Assembly (NCBI RefSeq): GCF_019175385.1
Contig: NC_083346.1
Coordinates: 59,239,821 to 59,303,820 of the forward strand
Source of the DNA: Lycium barbarum
Lineage: Eukaryota > Streptophyta > Magnoliopsida > Solanales > Solanaceae
Direction of reading: 5' to 3'
Length of the DNA: 64,000 bases
Shown here: piece by piece, positions 1 to 12,820 of the stretch
How positions within the stretch are numbered: the first letter of the stretch is position 1
Layout: every line of letters starts with the position of its first letter
Made by a program: the position numbers and the translations under genes
The notes under the pieces: generated by a model
What the model saw: the letters and a program-made list of their open reading frames with translations, nothing else
The model's database searches: none
What the model was told of the DNA's origin: nothing

Positions 1-614
1 AGCATCCGAATTAAAGAAGAAGTAGAAAAACAGATTCAGTCGGGGTTGTTGAGGTGACACCGTACACGACATGGTTGGAAAAGATATTTTCGGTACCAAA
101 GAAAGATGGAAAAATAAGGATTTGTGTGGACTACTATTATCTCAACCGTGCTAGACCAAAGGATAATTTCCCACTCCCAACTATTCACATACTTATTGAT
201 AATTGCGCCAAGCATGAGGTGCAATCTTTTGTGGATTGTTACGCTGGCTATCATCAAATATTGATGGATGAAGAAGATGCTCAAAAGACAGCGTTCATCA
301 CACCATGGGGAGTATATCATTACCGAGTAATGCCTTTCGGACTCAAGAATGCCAGCGCTACTTACATGAGGGCTATGACCGTCGTTTTTCATAATATGAT
401 GCACAAAGAGATTGAGGTGTATGTGGATGACGTCATCATCAAATCCTGGGTAGGTGAGGACCACCTTGAACATTTAAGAAGATTCTTTGACAGACTCCGC
501 AAGTACGATTTAAAGTTGAATCCTGCAAAATGTGCATTTGGAGTGCCTATCGGAAAATTTCTAGGGTTCATAGTCAGTAATCGTGGTATTAAGCTAGATC
601 CCTCCAAGATCTAA
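1..614 (+). pseudogene. Reverse transcriptase of Tat-type pol, broken
   Basis: This is the polymerase domain that copies element RNA into DNA. The open stretch from base 54 shows VPKKDGKIRICVDY, the catalytic Asp region FVDCYAGYHQI, the segment MPFGLKNASATY and the catalytic YVDD box. Bases 1-53 hold the upstream RT sequence in another frame, so a frameshift lies near base 50. A TAA at 612-614 ends the open stretch, but homology continues in the same frame (FLGRLNYIGRFI at about 660-705). The catalytic aspartates seen are intact; the breaks are elsewhere. Family assignment to Ty3/gypsy is certain; the Tat lineage is supported by the downstream dual RNase H. Confidence 0.9.
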
Positions 615-1780
615 GAAATCCAAGAGCAACCACCGCTAAGAACAAAGAAAGAGGTTATGAGTTTCTTAGGAAGGTTGAATTACATTGGACGCTTCATCGC
701 CCAGTCCACAGTAATCATAGAACCAATCCTCAAGCTCCTCAAGAAAGATACTCCAACCAAATGGACAGAGGACTGCTAGAAAACCTTTGAGACAATCAAA
801 AGATACCTGTCAAATACACCTGTTTTAATCCCACCAAGGCCGGGAAGCCCTTTGTTGCTATACATATCGGTATCAGAAAACGCTTTTGGATGCATAATAG
901 CACAAAATGACGAAACAGGCAAGAAAGAGAGAGCCATCTATTACATCCGTAAGAAGTTCACACCTTGCAAATCCAGATATTCCTTGGTGGAAAAGACGTG
1001 CTGCACTTTAAACTGAGTGTCTCAGAATCTGAGACATTATATGGCTGCATACACGACTCATTTGATCTCAAGAATGGATCCACTAAGGTACATCTTTCGC
1101 CAACCTATGCCCATAGGGAAACTGCCCAATCGGCAAATGCTTTTAAGTGAGTTCGACATCCAGTACGTCGCACAGAAGGCAGTGAAAGGGTAGGCATTGG
1201 TAGATCTACAGGCAGGAAGCCCGGTAGATGACAATCCCGTACCCTTATGGACTTACTTCCCAGATAAAGAAATAATGACAATTGAAGGCAAGGAAAGTGA
1301 AGACGAGTTAGGATGGAAAGTATACTTTGATGGAGCAGTCAATTTTAAAGGATCAGGGATCGGATCCATCTTGATTTCAGATTCAGGCCAATATTATCCA
1401 GTGGCGGCCAAGTTAAGTTTCAATTGCACCAACAATATGGATGAATATGAAGCCTGTATCTTGGGTCTACGTTTAGCCCTCAACATGGATGTGAAAGAAC
1501 TTCAGGTAACTGGCGACTCGAATTTGCTAATCCATTAAGTTCGAGGAGACTGGGCCACAAAAAATGAAAAGATCATACCATATGTCGGACTTCTGCGAAG
1601 ATTGGCAGATCATTTCCGAGAGGTAAAGTTCAAACATATACCAAGAACCCAAAATGAATTTGCCGATGCATTGGCAACAATAGCATCCATGATTCAGCAT
1701 CTCGTCAGGAGATACATTGATCCTATCAAAATTGAAATCAGAGATTAGTCAGCCCACTGTGCTTTTGTAGAAGCTGAGAC
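615..1780 (+). pseudogene. RNase H and second (archaeal-type) RNase H of Tat pol, broken
   Basis: The same reading frame as the RT continues with the connection and RNase H region (KWTEDC near 765, LLYISVSENAFGCIIAQND near 860-915). A second RNase H starts near 1309 with WKVYFDGAVNFKGSGIG and continues through NNMDEYEACILGLRLAL and TGDSNLLIH. The D-E-D pattern of an archaeal-type RNase H (YFDGA, YEAC, GDS) is visible. In-frame stops fall near 776, 1014, 1188, 1536 and 1746, with no frame change, so decay here is by point mutation. A doubled RNase H is established for the Tat/Ogre lineage. Confidence 0.8.
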
Positions 1781-1817
1781 TGATGGAAAACCTTGGTACG
1801 TTGACATTAAAATATTC

Positions 1818-2880
1818 TTGGAGAAAGGAGAATATCTCGAAGGAATCACTTTAACTCAGAAAAGGACTATCAAGAAGTTAGTAAATGGTTTCTTCCTCAA
1901 CAAAAATGTCCTGTACAAAAGAACTCCAGATCTGGGATTGCTTAGATGTGTTGATTCTTTTGAAGCTACAAAATTAATTGAAGAAGTGCATGTTGGAACC
2001 TGCGGAACCCACATGAATGGGTTCGTGCTAGCAAAGAAAATCTTGAGAATAGGTTATTACTGGATGACCATGGAAAATGACTGTAGCAAATTTGTCCAGA
2101 AATGCCACAAGTGTCAGATTCATGGAGACTTGATAAAGGTCCCTCCAACAAAACTAAATGCTATGACATCACCTTGCTTATTCGCCACTTAGGGAATGGA
2201 TGTCATAGGTCCAATTGAACTATTTGCATCAAAGAAACATCGTTTTATTTTGGTCGCCATTGACTACTTCACCAATTGGGTTGGAAGCAACATCTTATTC
2301 ATCGGTGACAAAGAAAGTAGTCACAGACTTTGTGCGCAACAACATCATATGCCGATTTGGCATCCCAGAATCAATCATAACAGATAACGGGGCTAACCTG
2401 AATAGCCATTTGATGAAAGACATGTGTACGCAATTCTGGAGCACTCACCGAAATTCAACTGCATATCGACCACCAATGAATGGAGCTGTAGAAGCAGCCA
2501 ACAATAACATAAAGAAAATCCTCCAAAAAAATGATTGATAACTACAAAGACTGGCATGAACAGTTGCCTTATGCATTGCTGGGATACCGCACTACGGCCA
2601 AGACTTCGACTGGAGCCACCCTATACTTGTTGGTGTATGGCACTGAAGCAGTGATACCAGTCGAAATAAAAATCCCTTCATTTCGAATAATACAAGAAGC
2701 TGAGTTGGACGATGTAGAATGGATCCGCAAAAGATATGAGCAATTGGCTCTGATAGATGAAAAAAGAATGATTGTTGTTTGCCATGGTCAACTGTACCAG
2801 CAAAGGATGGCGCGTGCTTTCAACAAACGTGTGTGAACTATGGTATTTCAAATCGGGCAATTGGTACTCAAACGAATATT
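1818..2880 (+). pseudogene. Integrase of Tat pol, broken
   Basis: The zinc-binding N-terminus is visible as HVGTCGTHMNG followed by CHKCQIHG (HHCC pattern). The catalytic core follows: MDVIGPIE supplies the first Asp, SIITDNGANLN the second, and NGAVEAANNNIKKIL the Glu. A TAG near 2190 interrupts it. The frame shifts near 2290 and again near 2535; the third piece contains LGYRTTAKTSTGATLY and VYGTEAVIPVE, typical of the region after the core. The C-terminal tail decays after about 2836. Integrase inserts the cDNA copy into the chromosome; this one cannot be made as a single protein. Confidence 0.88.
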
Positions 2881-3703
2881 CCCTAACCAAGAAGAATACA
2901 AAGGGAAATTCGCATCAAACTGGAAAGGGCCCTATATGCTGCGGAAAGTACTATTAGGAGGAGCCGTTGTACTTGCTGAAAGGGATGGTTAAGAGTGGCC
3001 AAAATCAATAAATTCAGATGCCATAAAAAGATACTACGTGTGAAGGAGAAGGCAATTGCGAAGATTTAAAGTTTCCATAGTTTAGGTTTTTCTTTTAGTT
3101 GCATTTCCATTGCTTGTAATTTTACATTTTTCTTAGAAAAAACAAACCCAAAATTATGTACGAACTACGCAACGACCTGATTCCCTGTACTTATAAGGGG
3201 ATACGTAGCCGCTTTTCCAAGCTCGGTCACTTTAACCCAAAAATCCAAAATTATGTATGTCGAACTATGTCATGACCTAATTCCCATTTTGGGATACGTA
3301 GGTGCTCCTTTGAGTTTGGTATCACCCAAAAATTCCAATACGTTTACCCCGAACCACGTTTCGACCTGATTCCCAAAACGGGATATGTAGGCGCTCTCCC
3401 GAGCTCGGTCATTCCAAAAACAAATCCCAATAAACCTTAGGAAACTTCAGAAATGATTTGGCAAAAAGAGAGATAAAGGTAACCCCACAAGGAAACTGGG
3501 GCAGAATTTTTGAGAAAGATCTCAAAAATTCCTCAAACGCGGGGAAATCATGAAATGACAAGTACACATTTACACTGGGGCAAATATTTTTGAGAGGGTC
3601 TCAAAAATTCCTTCGGCGTAACAAAACTCGAGTTGGTAGAAAGACGTATACAAACTGGGGAAATGTTTTTGAAAAGGATTCGAAAATTTTCACAAGTCGA
3701 GAT

Positions 3704-3734
<31 letters not shown>

Positions 3735-3745
3735 AAGAAGAAGAA
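3704..3745. repeat. (AAG)n microsatellite
   Basis: About fourteen uninterrupted AAG units inside the Tat 3' region. Confidence 0.95.
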
Positions 3746-5954
3746 ACGGGAGACCTTGCTTGAGTAACTAATGTCATGACATTAAAAGAGCGTATATAAA
3801 ATATTATTTTTCAAAAACATATACACATATATTTTCAAATCATCGCACAAAAAACTTTCTTATCTCTGCTAGAAAATGAAAGATTTTAAGGAAAATGAGC
3901 ATCCTTTCATGACCAAGATATGAACGGAGGAAGTCCATACGCAAGAAAAGCGGTCGACCATATAAGAAACTAACAAATTTTTCTGTGGATGCAAGAACAA
4001 ACAAACATGGATGTTTTACACTAACTCGTTTGCTAGAATTTTTTTAAATAGGATAGCGACAACAAGCCAAGCGAAGAAAAAGCTTCAAGGATGGTGGCAC
4101 AAAGAGTGCACGAAAGGGTAACGAAGTCCTTCCCAAGTGAAGTTTCCTTTACACTGACTAGTTTGTCCATTTTGCAGAGCATAATGATTTTTACAAAAGA
4201 AAAACTCTGACGACTACTGGAAGATATAATCATGGTACCAAAAGCCGGGTTTCCACTAAAAATAGCTTTTGTATCAAGGTATTGAGACCCCGACCTAGAC
4301 GTCGCATGGCTTGCCTTGATACATTGGCTGAGTGGACGTCCAAAAATCTAAAAATTTAAAATGACGCATTGATAGCGGGATTGAATGTCGTTACTCACAA
4401 TCGAGTCTAGTCCTTTTAGAAGATGTGAATCCTGTCGACGGGCGGGTATTCTTCCCCGGAGTCAAAAAAGGAAGGTGTAAGTCTTGCCACCGAGGTAAGC
4501 TTCATTCCTCAAGATGATGATATAGATTGAACGACTACGTGCCGAAGGGGCTCAGTCGTCATCCATATATATAGCCAAAAATAGGTAGCATAATTCCGAG
4601 CTTGATGTCCGCATTCGTTGAAATACTAATGTGATTCCTACATCAAGATTTACGGTCGCTATTGCAGTCTATTTCAAGTTAACGTAATCATGGTTCAGGG
4701 ATAGCGGTAGTCATGAGAAAAGGCTTTGCACTTGAATATACAGTAGTTAACTTGAAAATTCTGACTAAATGTTGTAATTCTGAACACAGGGGTTAGCGGT
4801 CATCATGAGAGGAATATGATACTGCACTCTGATGTGCAGTCTACATTTGGGTATTTTTTACTATAGGTGATGTTAGACCAACTGGTATACGGCGGTCACT
4901 GTATGCGGATAACGGGATGTGCGACACCAGATTTGGACAGTCATCACGATATGAAAACATGATGTGATGCCAAACTTTCGAGGGTAGTGGACGTCATAAG
5001 AAACAAAAATGGCCCCACATGAGAAAACATGGGTTTCATGATTGACATATCGACTTAAAAAAATGACAATCGGACTGGGGTGTGTAGGTTCGCAGAAATG
5101 CGATATAACCCGACCCAGATCCCAATAGAAGATATCATTGAACGAGGGAAACATCTGAAAACGACGGAAAAAGAGCCGGTCGAAGTATCGTGATTATTAT
5201 CCAAAGTAGATTATTTTTCAAAAAATACACAAAAAACACACACTTGCAGGAGAAAAGAACGAAGACAGACAAGTATTTGCGAAAAGATGAATGACTCCAA
5301 TATCAAAAAAATTGCAAGGTACCACACAGGTATGGCAACATTAAAAATCAAAACTTTTAAGACTAACACGTAGGACTCAGCATTTGGAAACGAGCTGGAA
5401 GCTATCAAAGACGGAAGCAAAAGCCGGATTCAAAACATGCGAAGCATACGTGGAACTTTTCTTGGGAAACTGGTCAAATATCGTGTACGAGAGTCAAGAT
5501 TTCTACACTAGGGGTTGGAGATCACTTCAATTATAAACACTAATAAGGCCTTTCCCAAAACCACCCAGCTTGGATTTTTAACCGGAAATAGTCAAAGGGG
5601 TTCCCGCAATAAAGGGATATTCCTCTTCAGGCTATCAAGTCGAACTACAATTGGCCTGATTCCCAAAGCCATAGATATGTAGGCTACTCAAGTTTCGAGG
5701 TTCGCCCATATTCCTATAATTATCTCGGGACATCCCGGAATAGTTTAAAGAAAACTCTTTGTTTCATAGTCCTCATAGAGTCAGAACTATAAATGGCCTG
5801 AATTCTCATTTAGCCTGAGATATGTAGGAAGCCCAGAAATCATGGTCCGGCCATACTTCCGAAATATTGCACAAAAAAGGACTGTAATTTCTATTATTCG
5901 GTAAAAATTAGGTTTGTTCGTAGCTCAAGGATGGCCTTGCCATCCTTGAACTTC

Positions 5955-5964
5955 GAAGAGGCAA
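5955..5964 (+). promoter_or_regulatory. Candidate polypurine tract of the Tat element
   Basis: The run GAAGAGGCAA lies immediately before the likely LTR start TGTTGAAACC at 5966. Plus-strand DNA synthesis in LTR elements starts from such a tract. It is short and partly degenerate. Confidence 0.5.
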
Positions 5965-6460
5965 TTGTTGAAACCTAATTTTCACCTCATAAAACGCGTA
6001 TTCTAATTTTGAAATTTATCGAATCCAAGATGGAGTAAGGATGCCCTTAAAAAATTAAAAATTTAAAAACCCCGAGAAATTTGCAAAAAATTGACGTTTA
6101 ACTATTATTCTGTAAAAACTGACAATTACAAGAAATTACAAGTTATTTACTTTCATAAATATAATTCAAAAATAAAATACACATCCCGCTCCGTCTAACG
6201 CGGAAAATTATTAATTAAGATGACGTATGAATTACGGCTCATTTTGACCGCATTTTTCACATTTTTCACATTTTTAAATATTCTCCAGAACTATATCAAT
6301 GTTGGGCTCGTTTTGTAGCTAATTTTCTAGATTTGCTAGTTTAAAATTTTAAATTAGCCTAAAATATTTCATTTAGTTATACGTTGTTTATATTATTTAA
6401 TTATTAGTTGATTTAAATTAAGAGGTGGGGTTTTAAATTAACTTTTAAAAGCTTAAGGGA

Positions 6461-6479
6461 GGGGGGGGGGGGGGGGGGG
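6461..6479. repeat. Poly-G run
   Basis: Nineteen consecutive G, flanked by AAGGGA and a run of A; possibly a copy-number-unstable tract. Confidence 0.95.
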
Positions 6480-7195
6480 ATTTGTTTCAAAAAAAAAGGG
6501 GATGAAAGTTTGTAAAATACAAACTTCCACCCCCACTTTCATTTTTCACGGGCCCGAACTTACCCTTTCTTCTTCAGGCGATCTTAAGGGGACCTCTAGG
6601 GTTCCTCCTCAATGGCTGATTTCACAGCCATTCTCGTCGGATTTTTTAGGGGTGTTGTCCTAAATCATAAGTACTCGTGATTTACAGGTTTATTTTCCTT
6701 CGAATTTTACTTTTATATACTCGATTGACTCATTTTTCGTGGATATTACCCGGGTTTTGCTGTGATAGAGTTGCCATGGGCGGGACTTCGAGTCCTTATC
6801 CATCTTGTGCACTCTATCACATTAAAGCAAACACCCATGGGAGAATTTCCCATTTTGGGTACGGTGTAAGGGTTTCTATCCTATCCTTGTGCGGTTTTAC
6901 CGTAAATATTTGTTGACATTTGTCTTATTTGATGACTAAGCGTATTATTCTATTGATTCTGAGTTTTACAGGATTTTTTCTTGAATTTTTTGTTACAACA
7001 GTCTGTATTTTTGTTGCATTGTATGATGTGTACCATTTCTGATTGGTCATGGTACTAATTGTGGTAATTTTGTTGAAAATTTCTTTTGTCCTTTGCTAAA
7101 TTTCGAATTTGTTTGAATTTAAGGTTTAAGATTTGAGGGGGAATCTGTTGGAGTGATTTTTTACCCCCTTTGCCCCTAAACCCTACTCTTAATAC

Positions 7196-7204
7196 TATAT
7201 ATAG
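7196..7204 (+). promoter_or_regulatory. TATA-like box in the Tat LTR
   Basis: TATATATAG lies about 1.2 kb into the LTR and is followed by non-coding sequence, as expected at the U3/R border. No transcript evidence is available. Confidence 0.45.
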
Positions 7205-7595
7205 AATGTCTCATGACCAGAAGAGGAGATCTTTTTTTTTTCTGAAAAAAAACTAATGGCACGAAAGAAATCCTACAAAGTCTTTACCTTCCTACAAAAA
7301 TACTACATCATCTAAATACTACTATTATACTATATATATTATACCAGTATACTATTATTACACTATACTACAAAGGTTACACTACTCTAAAATACCTACA
7401 TTACTAAATACTACAAGAAACTAGGTTGTTTGGAGTGCTTTTGGTTGTTTGGATTGAGGTGTTGATCCAATCTCTTCCCTTTGATCATTTGGTTGCCCCA
7501 ACAAAAGGTAACATTTCTGTTTTTACCTTATTCACTCTATTTTTTGAAGTTGTTTTTTTATTTTAATGAAAGTTACTTATTGAATGTTGAATGAA

Positions 7596-7598
<3 letters not shown>

Positions 7599-7652
<54 letters not shown>
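7599..7652. repeat. (AT)n microsatellite
   Basis: About 27 uninterrupted AT units. Confidence 0.97.
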
Positions 7653-7654
<2 letters not shown>

Positions 7655-9316
7655 ATGTTGCTGTATTGTTGTTGTTAGTTGATGATAAGATTTATTAAAA
7701 ACAAAAACTAAAAAGAGAAGAAATGGAGTTACAATTAGTGTTTACTGTTCCACTGATATTCTTAGTTTTTTGGAACTTATTTGAAATTGGTTATGTATTT
7801 GGAAGTGGTTTAAATGGCCATGTTTAATACTACTTTGATAATAAAAGGTTTTAAAATAAGGAAAATAAGTAGTATAGTTCAATGTTGTTGTGTTCAGTAT
7901 CTATAAGGTTGTTTTGCTAAATACATTAGTGTAGAAAAGGTTTAAAGATTCTTTGGAAGATTCATTATAAGATAACAAAGCTAAAACAAGAAAATGGATC
8001 AAGTATTGAGTTTGTATCTTGTTTGCAATCTCCTATTTGGTCAAAAGATGAAGGTTGAAGTGAAACTCCTCTATTTAGCTATTATTTGTTTGAAGAGTTG
8101 CTATTTCTAAATGCTTTTAGTCCTGTCACATATGATTAGCTTGCACTTGGTATATTGGATGGTTCTTGGTGAAATTCAGCCTACTTGTTTCCCTCTTTGG
8201 GTTTGTTTGCTATTGTCTGCTACATATCTAATCTTCCCAGGGCAAGTATGTGTCCATATGTTTGTTGTAGATAGTTGACAACCTGGCATGATGGGATTCT
8301 GTGTTAACCTGAAGATTTCTGCTACTATTTTGAGTACTCCATCACCATTCTGTGAACAATGTGTTTTCTAATCTTTGTGGTGATTTGCCTAGGCTTATTC
8401 CAAGTGGTTACTCCTAAATAAGTTAAGTCTAGTTTGATTGAGGTTTGTAAAATAGTTAAGTTTCTTCATATAACAAAAAGATAGTATGAAAAGTGAAGTT
8501 GAACTTGTCTTTTCTCTATAAACAACCTGATGGTGTATCTCACAGATGTTTGTTGAGGTTTGCTTTTGTGTATTGGTCCTATATGGCTGTTGAGGTTTGA
8601 TTAAGTCTAGAAAATGGTTTTAAGAACATAAGATGTGTTGAACAGCTCTGCACTTTCTATAGCCTTCAATTTAGGGTGTTCTGGGACTTTGACTCTCAGT
8701 TTTGAGTTGTTTGAACTTTTTGTTCATCCTTTAGGGTAGTTTCCCTTTATTCCCTCTTATTTACACTAAGTTTAATAAATGATATGGTAAGGAAATCCCT
8801 TTGGTGTGCCTTTATGACTATCTAGTCTCATTTGAATATTTCTCTGAGTCCTGTTAAAGTATTTAAAAAAGAATAAATGGAACAGCTTTACCTGTTTGTG
8901 AATTTTAAACTATCAAACGTACATGGAAATTCTCTAAAAGTTATGAAGTTTGCTAAAGGAAGCTTGGCTGACCTTATAACTTGGTTGCTTAACTTGTTTT
9001 AAGATGACCTTCATTCCTATCTTGTTTTTTTACCTGAAACTTGACTGTATTCATTCGTATTGCTCCTATCCTGCTGGACAAAATGTTTGATCCATGTTTG
9101 TTTCATTTTCAGTTTGACAAAACCTTTGTTTGTGTTTAGTATGCCATCCTCTTGGCTCTTGTCCATTATGTTTATCATCTATATTGAAGATCATTCCATT
9201 CTAAGCTTAACCAAAGGCTAAAACTTATCATTTCTCACTATGATTGCAACAGAACTCACTTATTTGGGTCGTATGAAGTTCAATCTTTTTCTTTTATTCG
9301 ATTTGAACTCTCCTTG
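7653..9316. other. No gene seen; part of the long LTR or old host DNA
   Basis: T-rich, stop-rich sequence with no ORF of note and no domain recognised. It is directly continuous with 18550 onward once the nested element is removed. Confidence 0.6.
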
Positions 9317-9755
9317 TGTCACACCCTAATATCCCTAGGGTGTGATGGGCACCCGACCCCATATCCGGAGCCGAGCGAACCCACAGATTCTTATTACACA
9401 CATAGTTTCTTCAGATTCTGAAAATCGGATAAAAGTAAAATGCATATTAAGCTTTCGAAATCTTTCTTTTTATCGTTCTCAAAATTGAACAAAATCTGAA
9501 ATTATATAAAATTTATTACATAACATGGAATGACATATCGGCTGATGGAGCCGCTTCGGACTGACGACCAATACCCACGACGCTGTCTGCAAAGTCTCTA
9601 ACATACATCCAGAAATCATAACATACAAACTCTGACTCGGCAACACTCCGGGAGCAAGTGGAGCTTGCCATCTCCGCTGAAACATCTTCTATAAAACTGC
9701 ACATCATCTGGGTGTACCTGCGTGGCAGGAAACGCAGCCCCCGAAGAAGAGGGGT

Positions 9756-9774
9756 CAGTACGGAATATGTACTG
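9756..9774 (-). promoter_or_regulatory. Conserved LTR palindrome CAGTAC-N7-GTACTG
   Basis: A perfect 6-bp inverted repeat around a 7-bp loop, about 440 bp from the LTR 3' end. The same structure occurs in the other LTRs of this window. Confidence 0.75.
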
Positions 9775-10219
9775 AGTATGTAAATCATAGAATACAGAAA
9801 ACTGAACTATAATCGAAACAGACGGTACAAACAATAAATCCACTACCCAGAGTACCAATGCTTATTTTCCGGACGCAGATCATACATACCTATGCCACAT
9901 ATCAGAAGGAGTATAGAAAGTAAGCGAATCATACAGAATGCCAAAATACTTATCTCCCAAACGCAGACCATACGCCAGAGAAAGGGTACAGATCGAGGGT
10001 ACCAGAAGGTTCATTTTCCAAACGCAGGGCATGTATGCCGAAGTCATGAGTCAGAAGAAGTACAAATCCAGAATGTCAGAATGCTGATTTTTCCAGACAC
10101 AGATCATATATATCAATATCATAGGTCAGAAGAAGTATAGAGGGTATCGAATGCCAGAGAGCTTACTTTCCAAATACAGACCGTGCATATCAGAATCGTA
10201 TATCATATATGTGCGTATA

Positions 10220-10575
10220 ACAGATCCCGGCCCTTCCGTGAGGGACGCGGTGGACAGAATCATATAGCAGATCCCGGCCCATAGTAAGGGATGCGGTGAA
10301 CAGAATTATCAATGCATGTCAGAATCATATGTCATGTATGCAGATAACAGATCCCGGCCCTTTACTGAGAGACGCGGTAAATCATATGCCATGTATGCAT
10401 GTAACAGAACCCGGCCCTCTGCTGCGGGACGCGGTGAATCACATACCATATGACATCCTGGCCACCGCCCCGTATCATCATAGACATACATATAACAGAA
10501 CCCGGCCCGCAAGGGAGAGGGACGCGGTGAACAATGCAAAGAGGTGCACGATAACATAACAGAACCTGGCCCGGG
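10220..10575 (-). repeat. Six GC-rich tandem units in LTR
   Basis: Units begin near 10220, 10267, 10349, 10405, 10497 and 10559; spacing is irregular. Each reads CAGATCCCGGCCC, a variable middle, then GGGACGCGGT. Most can fold because CCCT/AGGG-like arms flank the variable part. A matching array occurs at about 15975-16335 in the other LTR. Confidence 0.85.
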
Positions 10576-12796
10576 CGCAGTGAATATCATATTGAGGCTT
10601 GCACGAACAGAGCAATGAGAAACATACACACACATATCCAGACTCGACAGATATGGACACTTACCGATATTTAAAGATCATAAACATATTCCAAATCGAT
10701 CGAAGTTAATATACGAAAGTTACGGGCTTTTGAAGTACAGAACGCCCAATAAGCATTTCAGAAGCCGTTATTATATCAAAATCCTTTGGATATCATTATG
10801 AATCAAATCAAACAAAACTCGGAATCTTAAACGCGTATCAAACATATCAAAGGCTCGATGGGACAACCGGATGTATTATCATATCAAATACCTTTCGGAT
10901 GTTCCGACGGATTATGTCAAAGCAAAACTTTTTGAGATCATTTGTACATATCAAAATATATCATAAGACGCAATGGAATAGTTAAAGTAATTATCGTTTA
11001 GTAGTTAAGGTAGTAGCTAAAGGTTTCCTTTAAGTAATACTCGATAACAAGTCAATAATGCAATAGGGGCAGATTCGGAAATAGTGGGCCCACCTCGGGT
11101 CAACCGAGGTGGCAGACACAAGTTACGTACATTAAGCTTTATGGAGTCACTTATGAAATTCTTAGGGTAATTTGGTCCCATTTGTGGAAGTTACAGATAG
11201 TTATGTTATTTTCCAACAAGACATAGAGTTTCTAATTCAATTCCATTGAATGGAAAAGGGCCAAATCTAAGCCCGGATTTCTAGGAATAAAATCATCCCC
11301 GACGCTCGTATCCAAACCTATTATGTCTAAGACATGCCAAAAGAAGGAAGGGTAAAGCCTTACATACCTTTTCCGCTTCTTACGCTACTCCAAATTCAAG
11401 TTCCAAACTCTCCAAAATCTACAAATGGTCACATTTACCAAACATTAATCATAAGCTCTTAAGAATTCAATCTAGAATTAACATTTGTCTACAGAAATTT
11501 CGGCAGCATTTCCCCTGTAAATGCGCCATCCCCTAGAATCTAACTCGGCCAATTCAACAACAACAAACCCGAGAATGGAACTCGGCCACATTATCAACAA
11601 CAACACTAACAATTTTTCCAACAACATCAACAATCAATTCAAGAATATTTCAAGCAATTCACATATTCAAATGCTAACCCGAAACCTTTCAACAATATCC
11701 AAGAACGCTCCAACAACCCGCACAACATGTCAACGACACTTCATTCATATTCAATCAACTCGCATGACATTCAAAATGACTCAATCGACATACTACTCCA
11801 CCCGACACATTAGCAATATCATTTCTACAATTATAAGAAACCATACTAATGTCATTCTAACTTTTTCCATAATCCACAAACAACCACAACTTCATTTCTA
11901 ACCATTTAATCCTCATTTTTCATCATAGAATTCACAATACAACAACTAGAATATTGAATAGAATCAATTTACCATAACTTGACAAACCATCCCCCATATT
12001 CGGCTACAACAACTACATATCCATTTTCATGAATTCTCATCCTTTTTCCATGCATTACAACAACAACCAACCTACTACATAAAATTAGTTCATCATCCTT
12101 ACATACACAACACATACACGGCCACACACACAGACACCATGCACAGCTACAACATACACCCATATTAATATGAATTTCATTCTTTCCCACTTACCACAAC
12201 ATACAAAAACCATTCATAACATATAAAAGGAATGAATTCTTACCTTTCCTCTTCAACCTCTTCACTTGACCAAGGTGCGGAAACGATGAAACGGATGACC
12301 TATCTTCCGAAACAACTATACCACGTTGAAGAGGGCCTTCAAATTAGTAGGAATACATGAAGAAACAAATTTTTGGAACAAGATTTCCATGACTTGATTT
12401 TCTAGGGGGTTGGCCGAATGGCCCCCTTGTTCTTGCTCTCAATCGTTTTTTGTGTTTTCTTGAAAAATCTAGAATGAACAAATGGTCCCTTGTCTTATTT
12501 ATTCATGAATTTAATTGCCACATGGGCTTGGGTCATTTACACCATGGCCGGCCACACCCCTATGTTTGGGCCTCACTTTCTCTTTTTTTTTTAGCCCAAT
12601 TAGTTGGCTAACATTTGTAATTTCATTAAACAAATTTTCAAAATTCCAATTTTTCCCTTAGCCTCCCTCGATATTTTTCGCATCAATATTTCTCATGAAC
12701 AATTTACATGTTAATTAAAAATCAAAATATGGCCTTATCTCTTACAAGTCACAATTATTTCAAATTTTCCGAATGTGCAAAATACGGGACATAACA

Positions 12797-12820
12797 TCCT
12801 CCCCCCCCCCCCCCTTTAGA
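12797..12820 (-). promoter_or_regulatory. Polypurine tract of the 9.2-kb element
   Basis: On the minus strand the sequence reads CTAAAG, a long G run, then GAGGA, ending exactly at the LTR start TGTTAT. This is the expected start site of plus-strand DNA synthesis and fixes the orientation. Confidence 0.88.

Larger units (their letters stand above)
1..5965 (+). mobile_element. Tat/Ogre-lineage Ty3/gypsy element, 3' part of internal region
   Basis: The segment reads RT, RNase H, a second RNase H and integrase in one direction, then about 2.9 kb without coding potential, then a purine-rich tract and an LTR start. A second, archaeal-type RNase H after the normal one is known for the Tat/Ogre lineage, and the motif VYVDDVIIKS in the RT fits it. 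The window begins inside pol, so gag, protease and the 5' LTR are not visible. The coding part has in-frame stops and frameshifts, so the copy is dead. Confidence 0.85.
3060..5965 (+). other. Long non-coding 3' region of the Tat element
   Basis: There is no gene in this 2.9-kb stretch; the short ORFs at 4033-4233, 4873-5154 and 5211-5420 have no recognisable domains. It contains at least five degenerate copies of a unit reading roughly GAACTACG, then a CCTGATTCCC block, then GGATACGTAGG. They lie near 3160, 3249, 3350, 5640 and 5784. It also has three hairpins of the TTTTTGAG...CTCAAAAA type between about 3505 and 3615 and a weaker one near 3665. A long untranslated region between pol and the 3' LTR is usual for Tat elements. 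Confidence 0.7.
9317..12796 (-). repeat. 3' LTR of the 9.2-kb non-autonomous element
   Basis: 3480 bp, ending before the C-rich tract at 12797. It holds six GC-rich tandem units (about 10220-10575, each CAGAWCCCGGCCC ... GACGCGGT) and the palindrome at 9756-9774. ORFs inside it are repeated in the other LTR because the DNA is duplicated; they show no domain. Confidence 0.93.

Noticed and set aside
6677..6916. 79-residue ORF in the Tat LTR
   Set aside because: No domain, and placed in U3-like sequence ahead of the TATA-like box.
9479..9858. Three overlapping minus-strand ORFs repeated at 15234-15613
   Set aside because: They overlap each other in different frames inside an LTR and cross the palindrome; chance ORFs in duplicated DNA.
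10220..10575. Regularly repeated GC-rich units that might suggest a CRISPR array
   Set aside because: Spacing is irregular, spacers share sequence, and the units lie in plant LTRs; CRISPR is prokaryotic.
11521..11901. 126-residue ORF kept in both LTRs of the 9.2-kb element (also 17276-17656)
   Set aside because: It is rich in Asn, Thr and Ile with no domain. It is kept only because the two LTRs are recent copies of the same DNA.
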